8,288 nt of DNA from Campylobacter concisus. GTDB lineage: Bacteria > Campylobacterota > Campylobacteria > Campylobacterales > Campylobacteraceae. The stretch spans positions 1 to 8,288 of the forward strand of contig JAHADO010000048.1 of assembly GCA_018375265.1 (NCBI GenBank), in the 5' to 3' direction. The notes beneath the pieces are model-generated. The model was not told the DNA's origin. It did not search any database and worked only from the letters and a program-made list of their open reading frames with translations. Made by a program: the position numbers and the translations under genes. Positions 1-6,128 of this stretch are shown piece after piece; positions within the stretch are counted from its first letter, which is position 1, and each line of letters begins with the position of its first letter.

Positions 1-34
1 TGTGATGATAAGAGAGCTTAGAGCGAATTCGTAA
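1..34 (+). CDS. Possible 3' end of an upstream gene (partial)
   Basis: One frame is open from position 2 and ends in TAA at 32-34, giving the C-terminal residues VMIRELRANS. It stops just before the ribosome binding site of the next gene, as expected in compact Campylobacter operons. A second frame is open only to a TAG at 19-21. The fragment is too short to identify a family, and which frame is coding is uncertain. Confidence 0.3.
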   Translation, partial: VMIRELRANS

Positions 35-43
35 AGGAAAAAT

Positions 44-550
44 ATGGAAATTTACATTTTTTTAGGTTTTGGCATCGTTTTAGCGATAATAATAGCTTTG
101 ATATTTATAAAAGATAGCGAGACAAATAAGAAATTTGCAAGGTATGAGCGTGCCATAGAGAGCGCTATGCAAGAAAACTACAATCTCAAAAAGCAGCTAA
201 TCGCACTAGCAAGCTTTAAGCCTGATGATGACGAGCAGCTAAAAGATGTAAAAGATGAGCTAAAAGAGCAGATAAACGAGCAGATCAATGAAAAAATCGT
301 GCCGATAATCCGCGCTATAAAGAGCATCGAGCGAGTGATCGATGACTTTGCAAACGAGCAAAAAGATAGGATGTTTAACCTTGAGGAGCGAACAAGAGAT
401 ATCAATAAAATCGCCCCAAGCGTCATCAACGAAGAAGAGCAGATCCTAAAGATGTTTAAAGATGGCAAAAGCGCAGCCATGATCGCTAAAGATCTTCATG
501 TGGGTATGGGACGAGTTGAATTTGTGCTTAAATTTCATAAATTAGCCTAA
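44..550 (+). CDS. Membrane-anchored coiled-coil protein with C-terminal helix-turn-helix-like segment (DUF6115 type)
   Basis: This 168-residue protein has no known enzymatic role. Residues 3-22 form one hydrophobic N-terminal helix (LGFGIVLAIIIALIFI) that probably anchors it in the inner membrane, followed directly by charged residues. Residues about 30-125 are rich in E, K, Q and D with regular hydrophobic positions, which suggests a long coiled coil. The last 35 residues (ILKMFKDGKSAAMIAKDLHVGMGRV and following) look like a small helix-turn-helix, 'G-x-S-x-x-x-I-A-K-x-L-x-V-x-x-G-x-V', the pattern I associate with DUF6115 proteins of Campylobacterota. The start is fixed by an AAAGGAAAA ribosome binding site at 34-42. 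It is the homologue position of the gene upstream of moaA in C. jejuni. DNA binding is not shown; the C-terminal motif may instead mediate protein contacts. Family assignment is from memory, function unknown. Confidence 0.85.
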   Translation: MEIYIFLGFGIVLAIIIALIFIKDSETNKKFARYERAIESAMQENYNLKKQLIALASFKPDDDEQLKDVKDELKEQINEQINEKIVPIIRAIKSIERVIDDFANEQKDRMFNLEERTRDINKIAPSVINEEEQILKMFKDGKSAAMIAKDLHVGMGRVEFVLKFHKLA

Positions 551-566
551 ATTTGGGCTAATTTTA
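539..566 (+). terminator. Short hairpin at the end of the DUF6115-type gene
   Basis: AAATTAGCC (539-547) pairs with GGCTAATTT (556-564) around an 8-base loop, and the stop codon lies in the loop. Only a few T residues follow before AAAAG, so it is a weak or imperfect intrinsic terminator. Its position between the first gene and the moaA promoter makes a terminator role plausible. Confidence 0.4.
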
Positions 567-624
567 AAAGACAAAACTACTCTTAAACTACAAAAATTAG
601 CTTAAATTTTTATTTAAATTTAAA

Positions 625-640
625 TCTTTTAACATATAAT
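625..640 (+). promoter_or_regulatory. Promoter of the moaA-queE-queD operon (sigma-70 type)
   Basis: A perfect TATAAT at 635-640 follows an AT-rich stretch with phased A/T tracts (600-630) and no obvious -35 box. That is the usual form of the Campylobacter housekeeping promoter. A start of transcription near 647 would leave a leader of about 37 bases before the moaA ATG. The preceding hairpin and the tight packing of genes downstream support one transcription unit from here. Confidence 0.7.
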
Positions 641-683
641 TGAAAATTAAAAAAGCTATAACCAAGCTTAAAAAAGGTGCTTT

Positions 684-1652
684 ATGCTAATAGATAAATA
701 TGGTCGGGTTGTTGATTATTTAAGAATTTCTGTGACGCAGCGTTGCAATTTTAGATGTAGATATTGCATGCCTACGACGCCGTTTAGTTGGACACCAAAA
801 GAGAATTTACTAACATTTGAAGAGCTATTTTTATTTGTCAAAGTAGCTATCGACGAGGGTGTGAAAAAGATCAGGATCACAGGTGGCGAACCGCTCGTGC
901 GCAAGGATCTGGACGTCTTTATAAAGATGATAAGCGACTATAAGCCAGATATCGATCTAGCGCTTACGACAAATGGCTTTATGCTGCCACACTTTGCCAA
1001 AAGGCTAAAGGACGCTGGCCTAAAGCGCATAAATATGTCGCTTGATACGCTAAATGAGCAAAAGGCTAAATTTATCGCTCAAAAGAGCGTCTTACACGAG
1101 GTTTTAGCTGGCTTTGAGGCAGCACTTGACGCTGGGTTAAAGGTCAAGATAAACACCGTCGCGCTAAAAGGTTTTAACGACGATGAGCTAGTAAATTTGC
1201 TTGAGTTTGCTAAATTTAGAAACTCTCAGATCAGATTTATCGAATATATGGAAAATTCACACGCCAAAGAGGATCTAAAGGGGCTAAAAAGCGATGAAAT
1301 TTTGAGTATCATCTCGCAAAAATATAACATCACAAAAGATGAAAAACTGCCAAACGCACCTGCGTCTATTTATAGGCTTGATGACGGCTATAAATTTGGC
1401 ATCATTGACCCTCATAAACACGACTTTTGTGAGAGCTGCAACCGCATCAGGCTAAGTGCTGAGGGACTTTTGATACCTTGCCTTTACTTTGAAGATGCAC
1501 TAAGTATCAAAAAAGCAGTTGCAAAGGGCGATATCGTCGCAGCAAGCGAAATTTTAAGACAAGTGCTTGCCAACAAGCCAAAAGAGAACAAATGGGCGCT
1601 AGGAGCTGAAAACGAAACCTCTTCAAGGGCCTTTTACCAAACTGGTGGTTGA
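684..1652 (+). CDS. moaA: GTP 3',8-cyclase MoaA, first enzyme of molybdenum cofactor synthesis
   Basis: This 322-residue cytoplasmic radical-SAM enzyme converts GTP to 3',8-cyclo-7,8-dihydro-GTP, which MoaC turns into cyclic pyranopterin monophosphate. The N-terminal radical-SAM cluster motif C21-x3-C25-x2-C28 ([10 protein letters not shown]) is followed by the SAM-binding GGEP at 67-70. The C-terminal substrate-side [4Fe-4S] cluster is held by C249-x2-C252-x13-C266 (FCESCNRIR onward). The chain ends in Gly-Gly (residues 321-322), the tail conserved in MoaA and needed for catalysis. Length is normal. ATG 684 has an AAAAAGG site at 671-677. The TGA overlaps the queE ATG by one base. No other moa genes are present in the window, so MoaC and later steps must be encoded elsewhere. 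Confidence 0.97.
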   Translation: MLIDKYGRVVDYLRISVTQRCNFRCRYCMPTTPFSWTPKENLLTFEELFLFVKVAIDEGVKKIRITGGEPLVRKDLDVFIKMISDYKPDIDLALTTNGFMLPHFAKRLKDAGLKRINMSLDTLNEQKAKFIAQKSVLHEVLAGFEAALDAGLKVKINTVALKGFNDDELVNLLEFAKFRNSQIRFIEYMENSHAKEDLKGLKSDEILSIISQKYNITKDEKLPNAPASIYRLDDGYKFGIIDPHKHDFCESCNRIRLSAEGLLIPCLYFEDALSIKKAVAKGDIVAASEILRQVLANKPKENKWALGAENETSSRAFYQTGG

Positions 1653-2407
1653 TGAGCAAAGAGCTAGAATTAGTTGAGGCATTTTTAAGTATCCAAGGCG
1701 AGGGCGCTTATCAGGGCAGGCTCGCTGTCTTTTTACGCTTTTTGGGCTGCAACCTAAACTGCTCTGGCTTTGGCGTAAAGACAAGGTCTTTGAAAACAGG
1801 CGAAGAGCTTTTGGGATGCGATAGCATAAGAGCCGTTTTTAAGGGACATTTTCACCACAAAACATATAGCACAGATGAAATTTTAAGCCTAGTTGATGGG
1901 CTTTGTAAAGGCTTAGAGCAAAAGCCGATCATCGTTTTAACGGGCGGCGAGCCACTCATCTGGCATCAAAATGAAAATTTCATAAATTTGGTAAGAAATT
2001 TGCTTATAAACTACGAGGTGCATTTTGAGACAAATGGCACGATCTTGGTTGATTTTGATAAATTTGAAATTTATAAAAATTGCCATTTTGCACTTGGTGT
2101 AAAGCTAGCAAATAGCGGAGTTAGCGAGCAAAAACGCATAAATTTAGATGCTATTTTGGCTATCAAAAATAACGCAAAAAGCAGCTTTTTAAAATTTGTC
2201 CTCTCGCGCTTTGACAAAAGCGAGCTGGAGGAAATTTTAGATATAAAAAATAGAGCAAATTTACCCGTCTGGTGCATGGCGATGGGCGCAAATAAAGACG
2301 AACTAAGCAAAAATGCTCTAAAAACAGCACAATTTACCATAAAGCATGGATTTAACTACTCAGAGCGTATCCACATCAGGCTTTGGGGCAACAAAGAGGG
2401 TGTTTGA
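1652..2407 (+). CDS. queE: 7-carboxy-7-deazaguanine synthase QueE (radical SAM), divergent cysteine motif
   Basis: QueE (251 residues) converts 6-carboxy-5,6,7,8-tetrahydropterin to 7-carboxy-7-deazaguanine in preQ0/queuosine synthesis. Family marks are the N-terminal FLSIQGEG, the RFLGCNLNC segment, GGEPL at 98-102 and the C-terminal HIRLWGNKEG. The iron-sulfur motif is unusual. After C33 and C37 the expected third cysteine (canonical C-x3-C-x2-C-D-T) is missing, and the next cysteine is C56 in 'GCDS', giving C-x3-C-x18-C. This looks like a 16-residue insertion before a retained C-D-S/T. I chose ATG 1652, which overlaps the moaA stop as TGATG; a TTG lies one codon upstream at 1649 but has no advantage. 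There is no strong Shine-Dalgarno sequence, so translational coupling to moaA is likely. Its TGA overlaps the queD ATG in the same way. Confidence 0.92.
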   Translation: MSKELELVEAFLSIQGEGAYQGRLAVFLRFLGCNLNCSGFGVKTRSLKTGEELLGCDSIRAVFKGHFHHKTYSTDEILSLVDGLCKGLEQKPIIVLTGGEPLIWHQNENFINLVRNLLINYEVHFETNGTILVDFDKFEIYKNCHFALGVKLANSGVSEQKRINLDAILAIKNNAKSSFLKFVLSRFDKSELEEILDIKNRANLPVWCMAMGANKDELSKNALKTAQFTIKHGFNYSERIHIRLWGNKEGV

Positions 2408-2988
2408 TGATTATTAGAAAACTTTTTAGATTTGAAAATGCGCATATCGTGAGATTTTGTAGCTCAAAGCGCTGCAGGACGAGCATCCACGGCCATAGCT
2501 ATGTGGCAGAAATTTTACTTAGCTCAAATTTCTTAGATAACGCTGGCATGGTCTATGACTTTGGGCTGATGAAGCAAAACATAAAGACGATCATCGATAG
2601 CTTCGACCACGCTACGACCATATATTCAGGCGATAGTGACGAATATAAAAACGACCTTAAAAAGCACTCTGCAAGGTGGATCGAGATCCCACTAAATCCC
2701 AGCGCAGAGCAGTTTTGCCGTATATTTTTTGTCATGATCGAGCGGATACTTGAGCTTAGCGTGATGAACAACGGCGAGCGCGAAGTAAAGCTTCACAGCG
2801 TCATCGTCCATGAAACCGACACTGGCTATGCGCAGTGCTTCAAAGAGGACGCGACAAACCCACAAATGGGCGAGATAAGGCTTAGCGATATCAAATTTTC
2901 TGAGGCCATTATAGACGAGTGGGAAGATAAAAATTTACTTGAAAAGATGATAAATAAGATAAAAATAGAAAATCCAAAGGACGTTTAA
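2407..2988 (+). CDS. queD: 6-carboxy-5,6,7,8-tetrahydropterin synthase QueD, long form
   Basis: This PTPS/QueD-family enzyme (193 residues) converts dihydroneopterin triphosphate to the 6-carboxytetrahydropterin used by QueE. The zinc ligands are visible as H13 and the H28-G-H30 pair (IHGHSY). A candidate catalytic cysteine is C23, spaced C-x4-HGH, with C18 a second possibility. The downstream FDHATT and HETDTGYAQ segments match the family's catalytic Asp/His and substrate-anchoring Glu. It is much longer than the usual 120 or so residues. The extra length lies in a loop after FDHATT and in a C-terminal tail of about 50 residues. The start at ATG 2407 forms TGATG with queE and has GAGGG at 2396-2400 six bases upstream. 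An in-frame start at 2383 inside queE would add eight unrelated residues and is less likely. Its stop forms TAATG with the next gene. Confidence 0.9.
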   Translation: MIIRKLFRFENAHIVRFCSSKRCRTSIHGHSYVAEILLSSNFLDNAGMVYDFGLMKQNIKTIIDSFDHATTIYSGDSDEYKNDLKKHSARWIEIPLNPSAEQFCRIFFVMIERILELSVMNNGEREVKLHSVIVHETDTGYAQCFKEDATNPQMGEIRLSDIKFSEAIIDEWEDKNLLEKMINKIKIENPKDV

Positions 2989-3191
2989 TGAAAAAAATTA
3001 TAACCTCTTTTTTGCTTATAGCTGGCGTATTTTTGGGATGTGGGGATAAAGAAGAGGCCAAAAGTGACGTTAGTGAGCCAGTCCCTAGTGATGTTACGAT
3101 AGCTCAGCCTGATGCGAATGTAACTATCGACGAGCAGCTCCCACCTGAGCCAGTAGTCGAAGAAAATGAGCCTCCTAAAGATAAGAAATGA
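2988..3191 (+). CDS. Small acidic, proline-rich lipoprotein
   Basis: The 67-residue product has a short positive N-terminus (MKK), a hydrophobic stretch and a lipobox-like VFLGC with C18 as the lipidated cysteine. Position -3 is Phe, slightly off the usual Leu. The mature 50 residues are acidic and rich in Pro, Glu and Val with no globular domain apparent. It contains one Campylobacter N-glycosylation sequon, DANVT (N44). AAGGA at 2977-2981 precedes ATG 2988, which overlaps the queD stop. Its own TGA overlaps the next gene's ATG by four bases (ATGA). It sits where C. jejuni has Cj0158c, which I recall being labelled a putative haem-binding lipoprotein. No CxxCH haem motif is present here, so I do not carry over that function. 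Confidence 0.8.
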   Translation: MKKIITSFLLIAGVFLGCGDKEEAKSDVSEPVPSDVTIAQPDANVTIDEQLPPEPVVEENEPPKDKK

Positions 3192-3589
3192 ACGAACATT
3201 TAGCCTCGCTTTTTGCCTACACTTTGCCATTTCACGTGACATTTTTTTACGTACTTCTTGCCTTGGCGGTGCTTTATCTAGTGCTTACTCAGTTTGGAGT
3301 GAGAAGCAAAAACTACGTCCTTCGCATAAGGTATTTTTTGCCTATTTATCATATGCTACTTAGCTTTTTGGTGCTAACTGGGCTTATTTTATGGGCATAT
3401 TATAGTTACGAGCCAAAATTTAATGCCATAAAAATGCTTCTTATCTTGATAGCCTTAATCGCACTTAGCGCCGTTGGATATAAAAGGCTAAAGAGATATG
3501 CCATTGCTGGCGAGCTAGAGAAATTTAAAAAATTTGCCCTTATTAAAGGCATTTGCGACATTATTTTGATCATCATAGCAGGGATTTAG
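3188..3589 (+). CDS. Small integral membrane protein with four predicted helices
   Basis: This 133-residue protein has hydrophobic segments at about 14-36, 48-71, 80-98 and 115-133, separated by short basic loops (VRSKNYVLRIR, KRLKRY). The positive loops suggest both termini outside the cytoplasm or nearly so, but this is not certain. H16 at the edge of helix 1 and H55 in helix 2 could be ligands in the membrane, although nothing else supports a haem role. The gene overlaps the preceding lipoprotein gene by ATGA, and its TAG abuts the rsmE ATG directly. It matches in position the small integral membrane protein Cj0157c of C. jejuni. No function is recognised; the conserved pairing with the lipoprotein suggests they act together. 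Confidence 0.85.
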   Translation: MNEHLASLFAYTLPFHVTFFYVLLALAVLYLVLTQFGVRSKNYVLRIRYFLPIYHMLLSFLVLTGLILWAYYSYEPKFNAIKMLLILIALIALSAVGYKRLKRYAIAGELEKFKKFALIKGICDIILIIIAGI

Positions 3590-4246
3590 ATGAAATTTTT
3601 ATATGATAAAAACGCTGGCAAAGAGCGCTTAAAAATAGTAAATGAGGCATTTTTACACCTAAAAGCCAGAAGAGTTGAAGCAGGAGAACGCATAAGTGTT
3701 AGAAATTTACGTGATGGCAAAGAGTATATCTACGAGATCGATGAGATAGAGCGCAGAAGTGCAAATTTAAGCCTCGTCTTTGCCAGCCTAAACTGCGAGC
3801 ATAAATTTGACTTTACCATCGCTTGGGCGGTTGTCGATCCAAAGACGATCGAAAAGGCGCTGCCATTTTTAAATGAGCTTGGCGTTGGCAAGATTGCCTT
3901 TGTCTATACTAAATTTTCTCAGGCAAATTTCAAGATCGACCTTGAAAAACTAAACTACATAAACGCACTTTCATGCGAGCAGTGCGGGAGAACGTCGCTA
4001 ATGGAGTTTGAAATTTACAAAAATTTAGACGAGCTAATGAACGTTTATAAAAATGTCTCGGCTATAAATTTTGGTGGTAAAAATTTAAATGAAAAAAGAG
4101 ATGATGAGATATTAATAATTGGCCCAGAGGGCGGATTTAGCGATGATGAGACAGCTAAATTTAAAAATATCTATGGACTAAATACAAAAAATATCTTAAG
4201 ATCACAGACCGCAGTCATTTCTGTAGCGGCAAAATTTCTTGCTTGA
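3590..4246 (+). CDS. rsmE: 16S rRNA (uracil-1498-N3)-methyltransferase RsmE
   Basis: RsmE methylates N3 of U1498 in helix 44 of 16S rRNA, near the decoding centre, in assembled 30S particles. The 218-residue chain has an N-terminal PUA-like part (about 1-70, including ISVRNLRDGKEY) and a C-terminal SPOUT/trefoil-knot methyltransferase. The knot motifs are clear: ILIIGPEGGFS with GPEGG at 178-182, and LRSQTA at 203-208 matching the family's LR-x-x-TA. It is slightly shorter than the 243-residue E. coli enzyme and otherwise complete. ATG 3590 follows the upstream stop with no gap, so it is probably translated by coupling. It ends the moaA operon; the next gene has its own promoter. Confidence 0.93.
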   Translation: MKFLYDKNAGKERLKIVNEAFLHLKARRVEAGERISVRNLRDGKEYIYEIDEIERRSANLSLVFASLNCEHKFDFTIAWAVVDPKTIEKALPFLNELGVGKIAFVYTKFSQANFKIDLEKLNYINALSCEQCGRTSLMEFEIYKNLDELMNVYKNVSAINFGGKNLNEKRDDEILIIGPEGGFSDDETAKFKNIYGLNTKNILRSQTAVISVAAKFLA

Positions 4247-4273
4247 TTTATTTGATTTTTAGATTAGTTTTTA

Positions 4274-4279
4274 TATAAT
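4274..4279 (+). promoter_or_regulatory. Promoter -10 box of rpmE-rsmI
   Basis: A perfect TATAAT lies in the 81-base gap after rsmE, preceded by T-rich sequence (TTTTTAGATTAGTTTT). A start near 4286 would give a leader of about 40 bases. No -35 box is clear, as usual for Campylobacter. A separate promoter for a ribosomal protein gene makes sense. Confidence 0.65.
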
Positions 4280-4316
4280 CAGCAACTTTTAAGGTAACAA
4301 ATAGCCCAAAATAATA

Positions 4317-4321
4317 AAGGA
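4317..4321 (+). promoter_or_regulatory. Ribosome binding site that decides the rpmE start
   Basis: AAGGA sits six bases before ATG 4328 and only three before the tandem ATG 4325. The spacing, and the usual MKKxIHP start of L31, favour 4328. Confidence 0.7.
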
Positions 4322-4327
4322 AAGATG

Positions 4328-4528
4328 ATGAAAAAAGAGATCCATCCAGAGTATGTAGATTGCACCGTAACTTGCGCGTGTGGCAACACTTTTAAGACAA
4401 AGTCAAACAAAAGCGAAATCAGAATTGACATTTGCGACAAGTGCCACCCATTTTTCACAGGCAGCGAAAAGATAGTTGATAGCGCTGGCCGTGTTGAGAA
4501 ATTTAAGAAAAAATACGCTCAAAAATAA
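4328..4528 (+). CDS. rpmE: 50S ribosomal protein L31, zinc-binding type
   Basis: L31 (66 residues) forms part of the intersubunit bridge between the central protuberance and the 30S head. The sequence begins MKKEIHPEY and contains the zinc ligands C16 and C18 (CACG) and C36-x2-C39 (CDKCHPF), so this is the zinc-containing form rather than the zinc-free paralogue. The [10 protein letters not shown] and [10 protein letters not shown] segments are typical. Two ATG codons in a row occur at 4325 and 4328; the second gives the standard N-terminus. The stop is followed by a single codon and then the TTG start of rsmI in the same frame, so the pair is co-transcribed. Confidence 0.96.
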   Translation: MKKEIHPEYVDCTVTCACGNTFKTKSNKSEIRIDICDKCHPFFTGSEKIVDSAGRVEKFKKKYAQK

Positions 4529-4531
4529 GCC

Positions 4532-5347
4532 TTGCTCTACTTTGTTCCTACTCCAATAGGAAATTTAGAAGATATCTCGCTTCGCGCGATCAAAATTTTG
4601 CGTGAATGCGAGATAGCTATCTGCGAAGATACAAGAGTTTGCAAAAGCCTTGTAAATCTACTAAACGAACGCTTTGACGCAAATATAAATATCTCAAATT
4701 TTATCCCGCTTCACACCCACAACGAAGATGAATTTTTTGCAAATTTAAGTGATGAAATTTTAAGCAAAAACGTAGCTTACATGAGCGACGCTGGCATGCC
4801 AGGCATAAGCGATCCAGGCGTTAGCCTAGTAAGATACGCTCAAAAAAATGATATCAAATACGAAATTTTAAGCGGAGCAAACGCCGCACTTCTAAGCGTA
4901 GTAGCCAGCGGACTTTGCGATAAAGAGTTTGTTTTTTTAGGATTTTTACCAAATACTGGCAGAGATAGGGCTTTAGCCATACAAAATGCTCTAAGCTTAG
5001 CCTATCCAGCCGTGATCTATGAGAGCCCAAAACGCATATTAAGCTTAGTGCAAAGCGTTGCAAATTTAGAGCCAGAAAGAGAAATTTTTGCCATAAAAGA
5101 GGCCACCAAGAAATTTGAGACCAAATTTAAGGATAGAGCCAAAAATTTAGCCCAAATTTTAGAAAAAGCAAATTTAAACGGCGAGTGGGCAGTTGTCATT
5201 TCAAAAAGTGCAAATGCGTCCACTCAAAATATCACAAAAGATGAGATCATCTCGCTTGATATAGCCCCAAAAGCAAAGGCAAAACTGCTTAGCAAAATAA
5301 CTGGCGAAGAGGTCAAAAAGATCTACGACGAGCTCATAAAAGCATAA
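4532..5347 (+). CDS. rsmI: 16S rRNA (cytidine-1402-2'-O)-methyltransferase RsmI, TTG start
   Basis: RsmI methylates the 2'-OH of C1402 in helix 44 of 16S rRNA, again at the decoding centre. The 271-residue chain starts (M)LYFVPTPIGNL and has CEDTR at 31-35, HTHNE at 61-65, SDAGMPGISDPG at 85-96 and FLGFLP at 135-140. These are the hallmarks of the tetrapyrrole-methylase-fold RsmI family, and length is normal. The start must be TTG 4532. An in-frame TAA lies two codons upstream and no ATG or GTG precedes the conserved TPIGNL motif. No clear Shine-Dalgarno sequence precedes it, so initiation probably depends on ribosomes finishing rpmE three bases upstream. Confidence 0.94.
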   Translation: MLYFVPTPIGNLEDISLRAIKILRECEIAICEDTRVCKSLVNLLNERFDANINISNFIPLHTHNEDEFFANLSDEILSKNVAYMSDAGMPGISDPGVSLVRYAQKNDIKYEILSGANAALLSVVASGLCDKEFVFLGFLPNTGRDRALAIQNALSLAYPAVIYESPKRILSLVQSVANLEPEREIFAIKEATKKFETKFKDRAKNLAQILEKANLNGEWAVVISKSANASTQNITKDEIISLDIAPKAKAKLLSKITGEEVKKIYDELIKA

Positions 5348-5422
5348 ATTTAAAAGCTCAAATTTCTCCAAAAAGTTTCAAAAATTCACTCAAATTTAGA
5401 AGCAAAATAAGTTAAATTTTAC

Positions 5423-5439
5423 TTGACTTTAGCTACCAT
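5423..5439 (+). promoter_or_regulatory. Possible promoter of the rlmB group
   Basis: The 100-base gap between rsmI and rlmB (5348-5447) is AT-rich and shows no good terminator hairpin. TTGACT at 5423-5428 resembles a -35 box but is too close to the start codon for a normal -10. TACCAT at 5434-5439 could be a -10 (TAnnnT), which would place transcription start almost at the ATG. Both readings are weak. Confidence 0.25.
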
Positions 5440-5447
5440 AAGCAACC

Positions 5448-6128
5448 ATGATAATATACGGAAAACAGCTATTTTTACATATTTTGAACAAGCGCCCACA
5501 GATCCTAGAAGAGATCTATCTCTCAAAAGAGTGTGATAAAAAACTCTTCTCTAAAATTTGTGGCACTGGCAAGAAGATCATCCGCGTGGATAATCAAAAA
5601 GCTCAGTCGATGGCGCATGGCGGCAACCATCAAGGCTTTTTAGCAAGCGTTAGTGAGTTTGAGTTTTCAGACTTTAGCGAGCTAAAAAAGCTAAATTTCA
5701 TCGCCGTGCTTTATGGCATAAGTGACGTCGGAAATATCGGTGCTATCGCTAGAAGCGCCTATGCTCTAGGCTGCGAAGGACTTGTCGTCGTTACAAAAAG
5801 TGTAAATATGCAAGGTGTTTTAAGGTCAAGTAGCGGTGCTGCTTACGAGATACCAATAGCGATCTTTGAAGACGGACTTAGCCTGCTAAACGAGCTAAAA
5901 CAGTGTGGTTTTAGGCTCTACGCTACGGCAAGCAACGGCAAAAATATAAAAGAGATGAAATTTGCTGGTAAAAGGGCTTTGGTGATGGGCTCAGAGGGCG
6001 AAGGCATACCGCAAAAAGCTCTAGTAAAGTGCGATGAGTGCGTCGGTATCAAGCTAAAAGACGGCTGGGACTCCCTAAATGTAAGTGCAGCTTTTGCGAT
6101 AATTTGTGATAGGATGATAGATGAATGA
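5448..6128 (+). CDS. rlmB: SpoU-family rRNA 2'-O-ribose methyltransferase, probably RlmB (23S G2251)
   Basis: This 226-residue enzyme probably methylates the 2'-OH of G2251 in the P loop of 23S rRNA. An N-terminal substrate-binding part (1-75, with HGGNHQG at 57-63) precedes a SPOUT/SpoU knot domain. Motif 1 is GISDVGNIGAIARSA (90-104), motif 2 is VMGSEGEGI (179-187) and motif 3 is WDSLNVSAAFAI (207-218). Family membership is secure; the exact nucleotide target is inferred from similarity and could be another ribose. ATG 5448 gives the conserved MIIYGKQ start, but the preceding bases (ATAAGCAACC) contain no Shine-Dalgarno sequence. The 3' end overlaps the next gene by eight bases. Confidence 0.9.
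   Translation: MIIYGKQLFLHILNKRPQILEEIYLSKECDKKLFSKICGTGKKIIRVDNQKAQSMAHGGNHQGFLASVSEFEFSDFSELKKLNFIAVLYGISDVGNIGAIARSAYALGCEGLVVVTKSVNMQGVLRSSSGAAYEIPIAIFEDGLSLLNELKQCGFRLYATASNGKNIKEMKFAGKRALVMGSEGEGIPQKALVKCDECVGIKLKDGWDSLNVSAAFAIICDRMIDE

Noticed and set aside
641..683. Possible regulatory leader or Moco riboswitch before moaA
   Set aside because: The leader is only about 40 bases, with a weak 5-base AAGCT/AGCTT pairing. It is far too short for a Moco riboswitch.
1649..1651. TTG start for queE one codon before ATG 1652
   Set aside because: ATG 1652 overlaps the moaA stop as TGATG, the same arrangement as queE/queD, and no ribosome binding site favours the TTG.
2383..2406. Upstream in-frame start for queD inside queE
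   Set aside because: It adds residues MGQQRGCL that are unlike the family. The GAGGG site and TGATG junction point to ATG 2407.
2988..3191. Haem-binding role for the small lipoprotein
   Set aside because: No CxxCH motif is present and the only cysteine is the lipobox C18.
2985..3242. Open frame on the minus strand over the lipoprotein gene
   Set aside because: It is a shadow of two overlapping + strand genes with a signal peptide, membrane helices and good coupling. The other minus-strand open frames in the window are likewise shadows.
5348..5447. Intrinsic terminator after rsmI
   Set aside because: Several AAATTT-type palindromes occur but no GC-containing stem followed by a T run.
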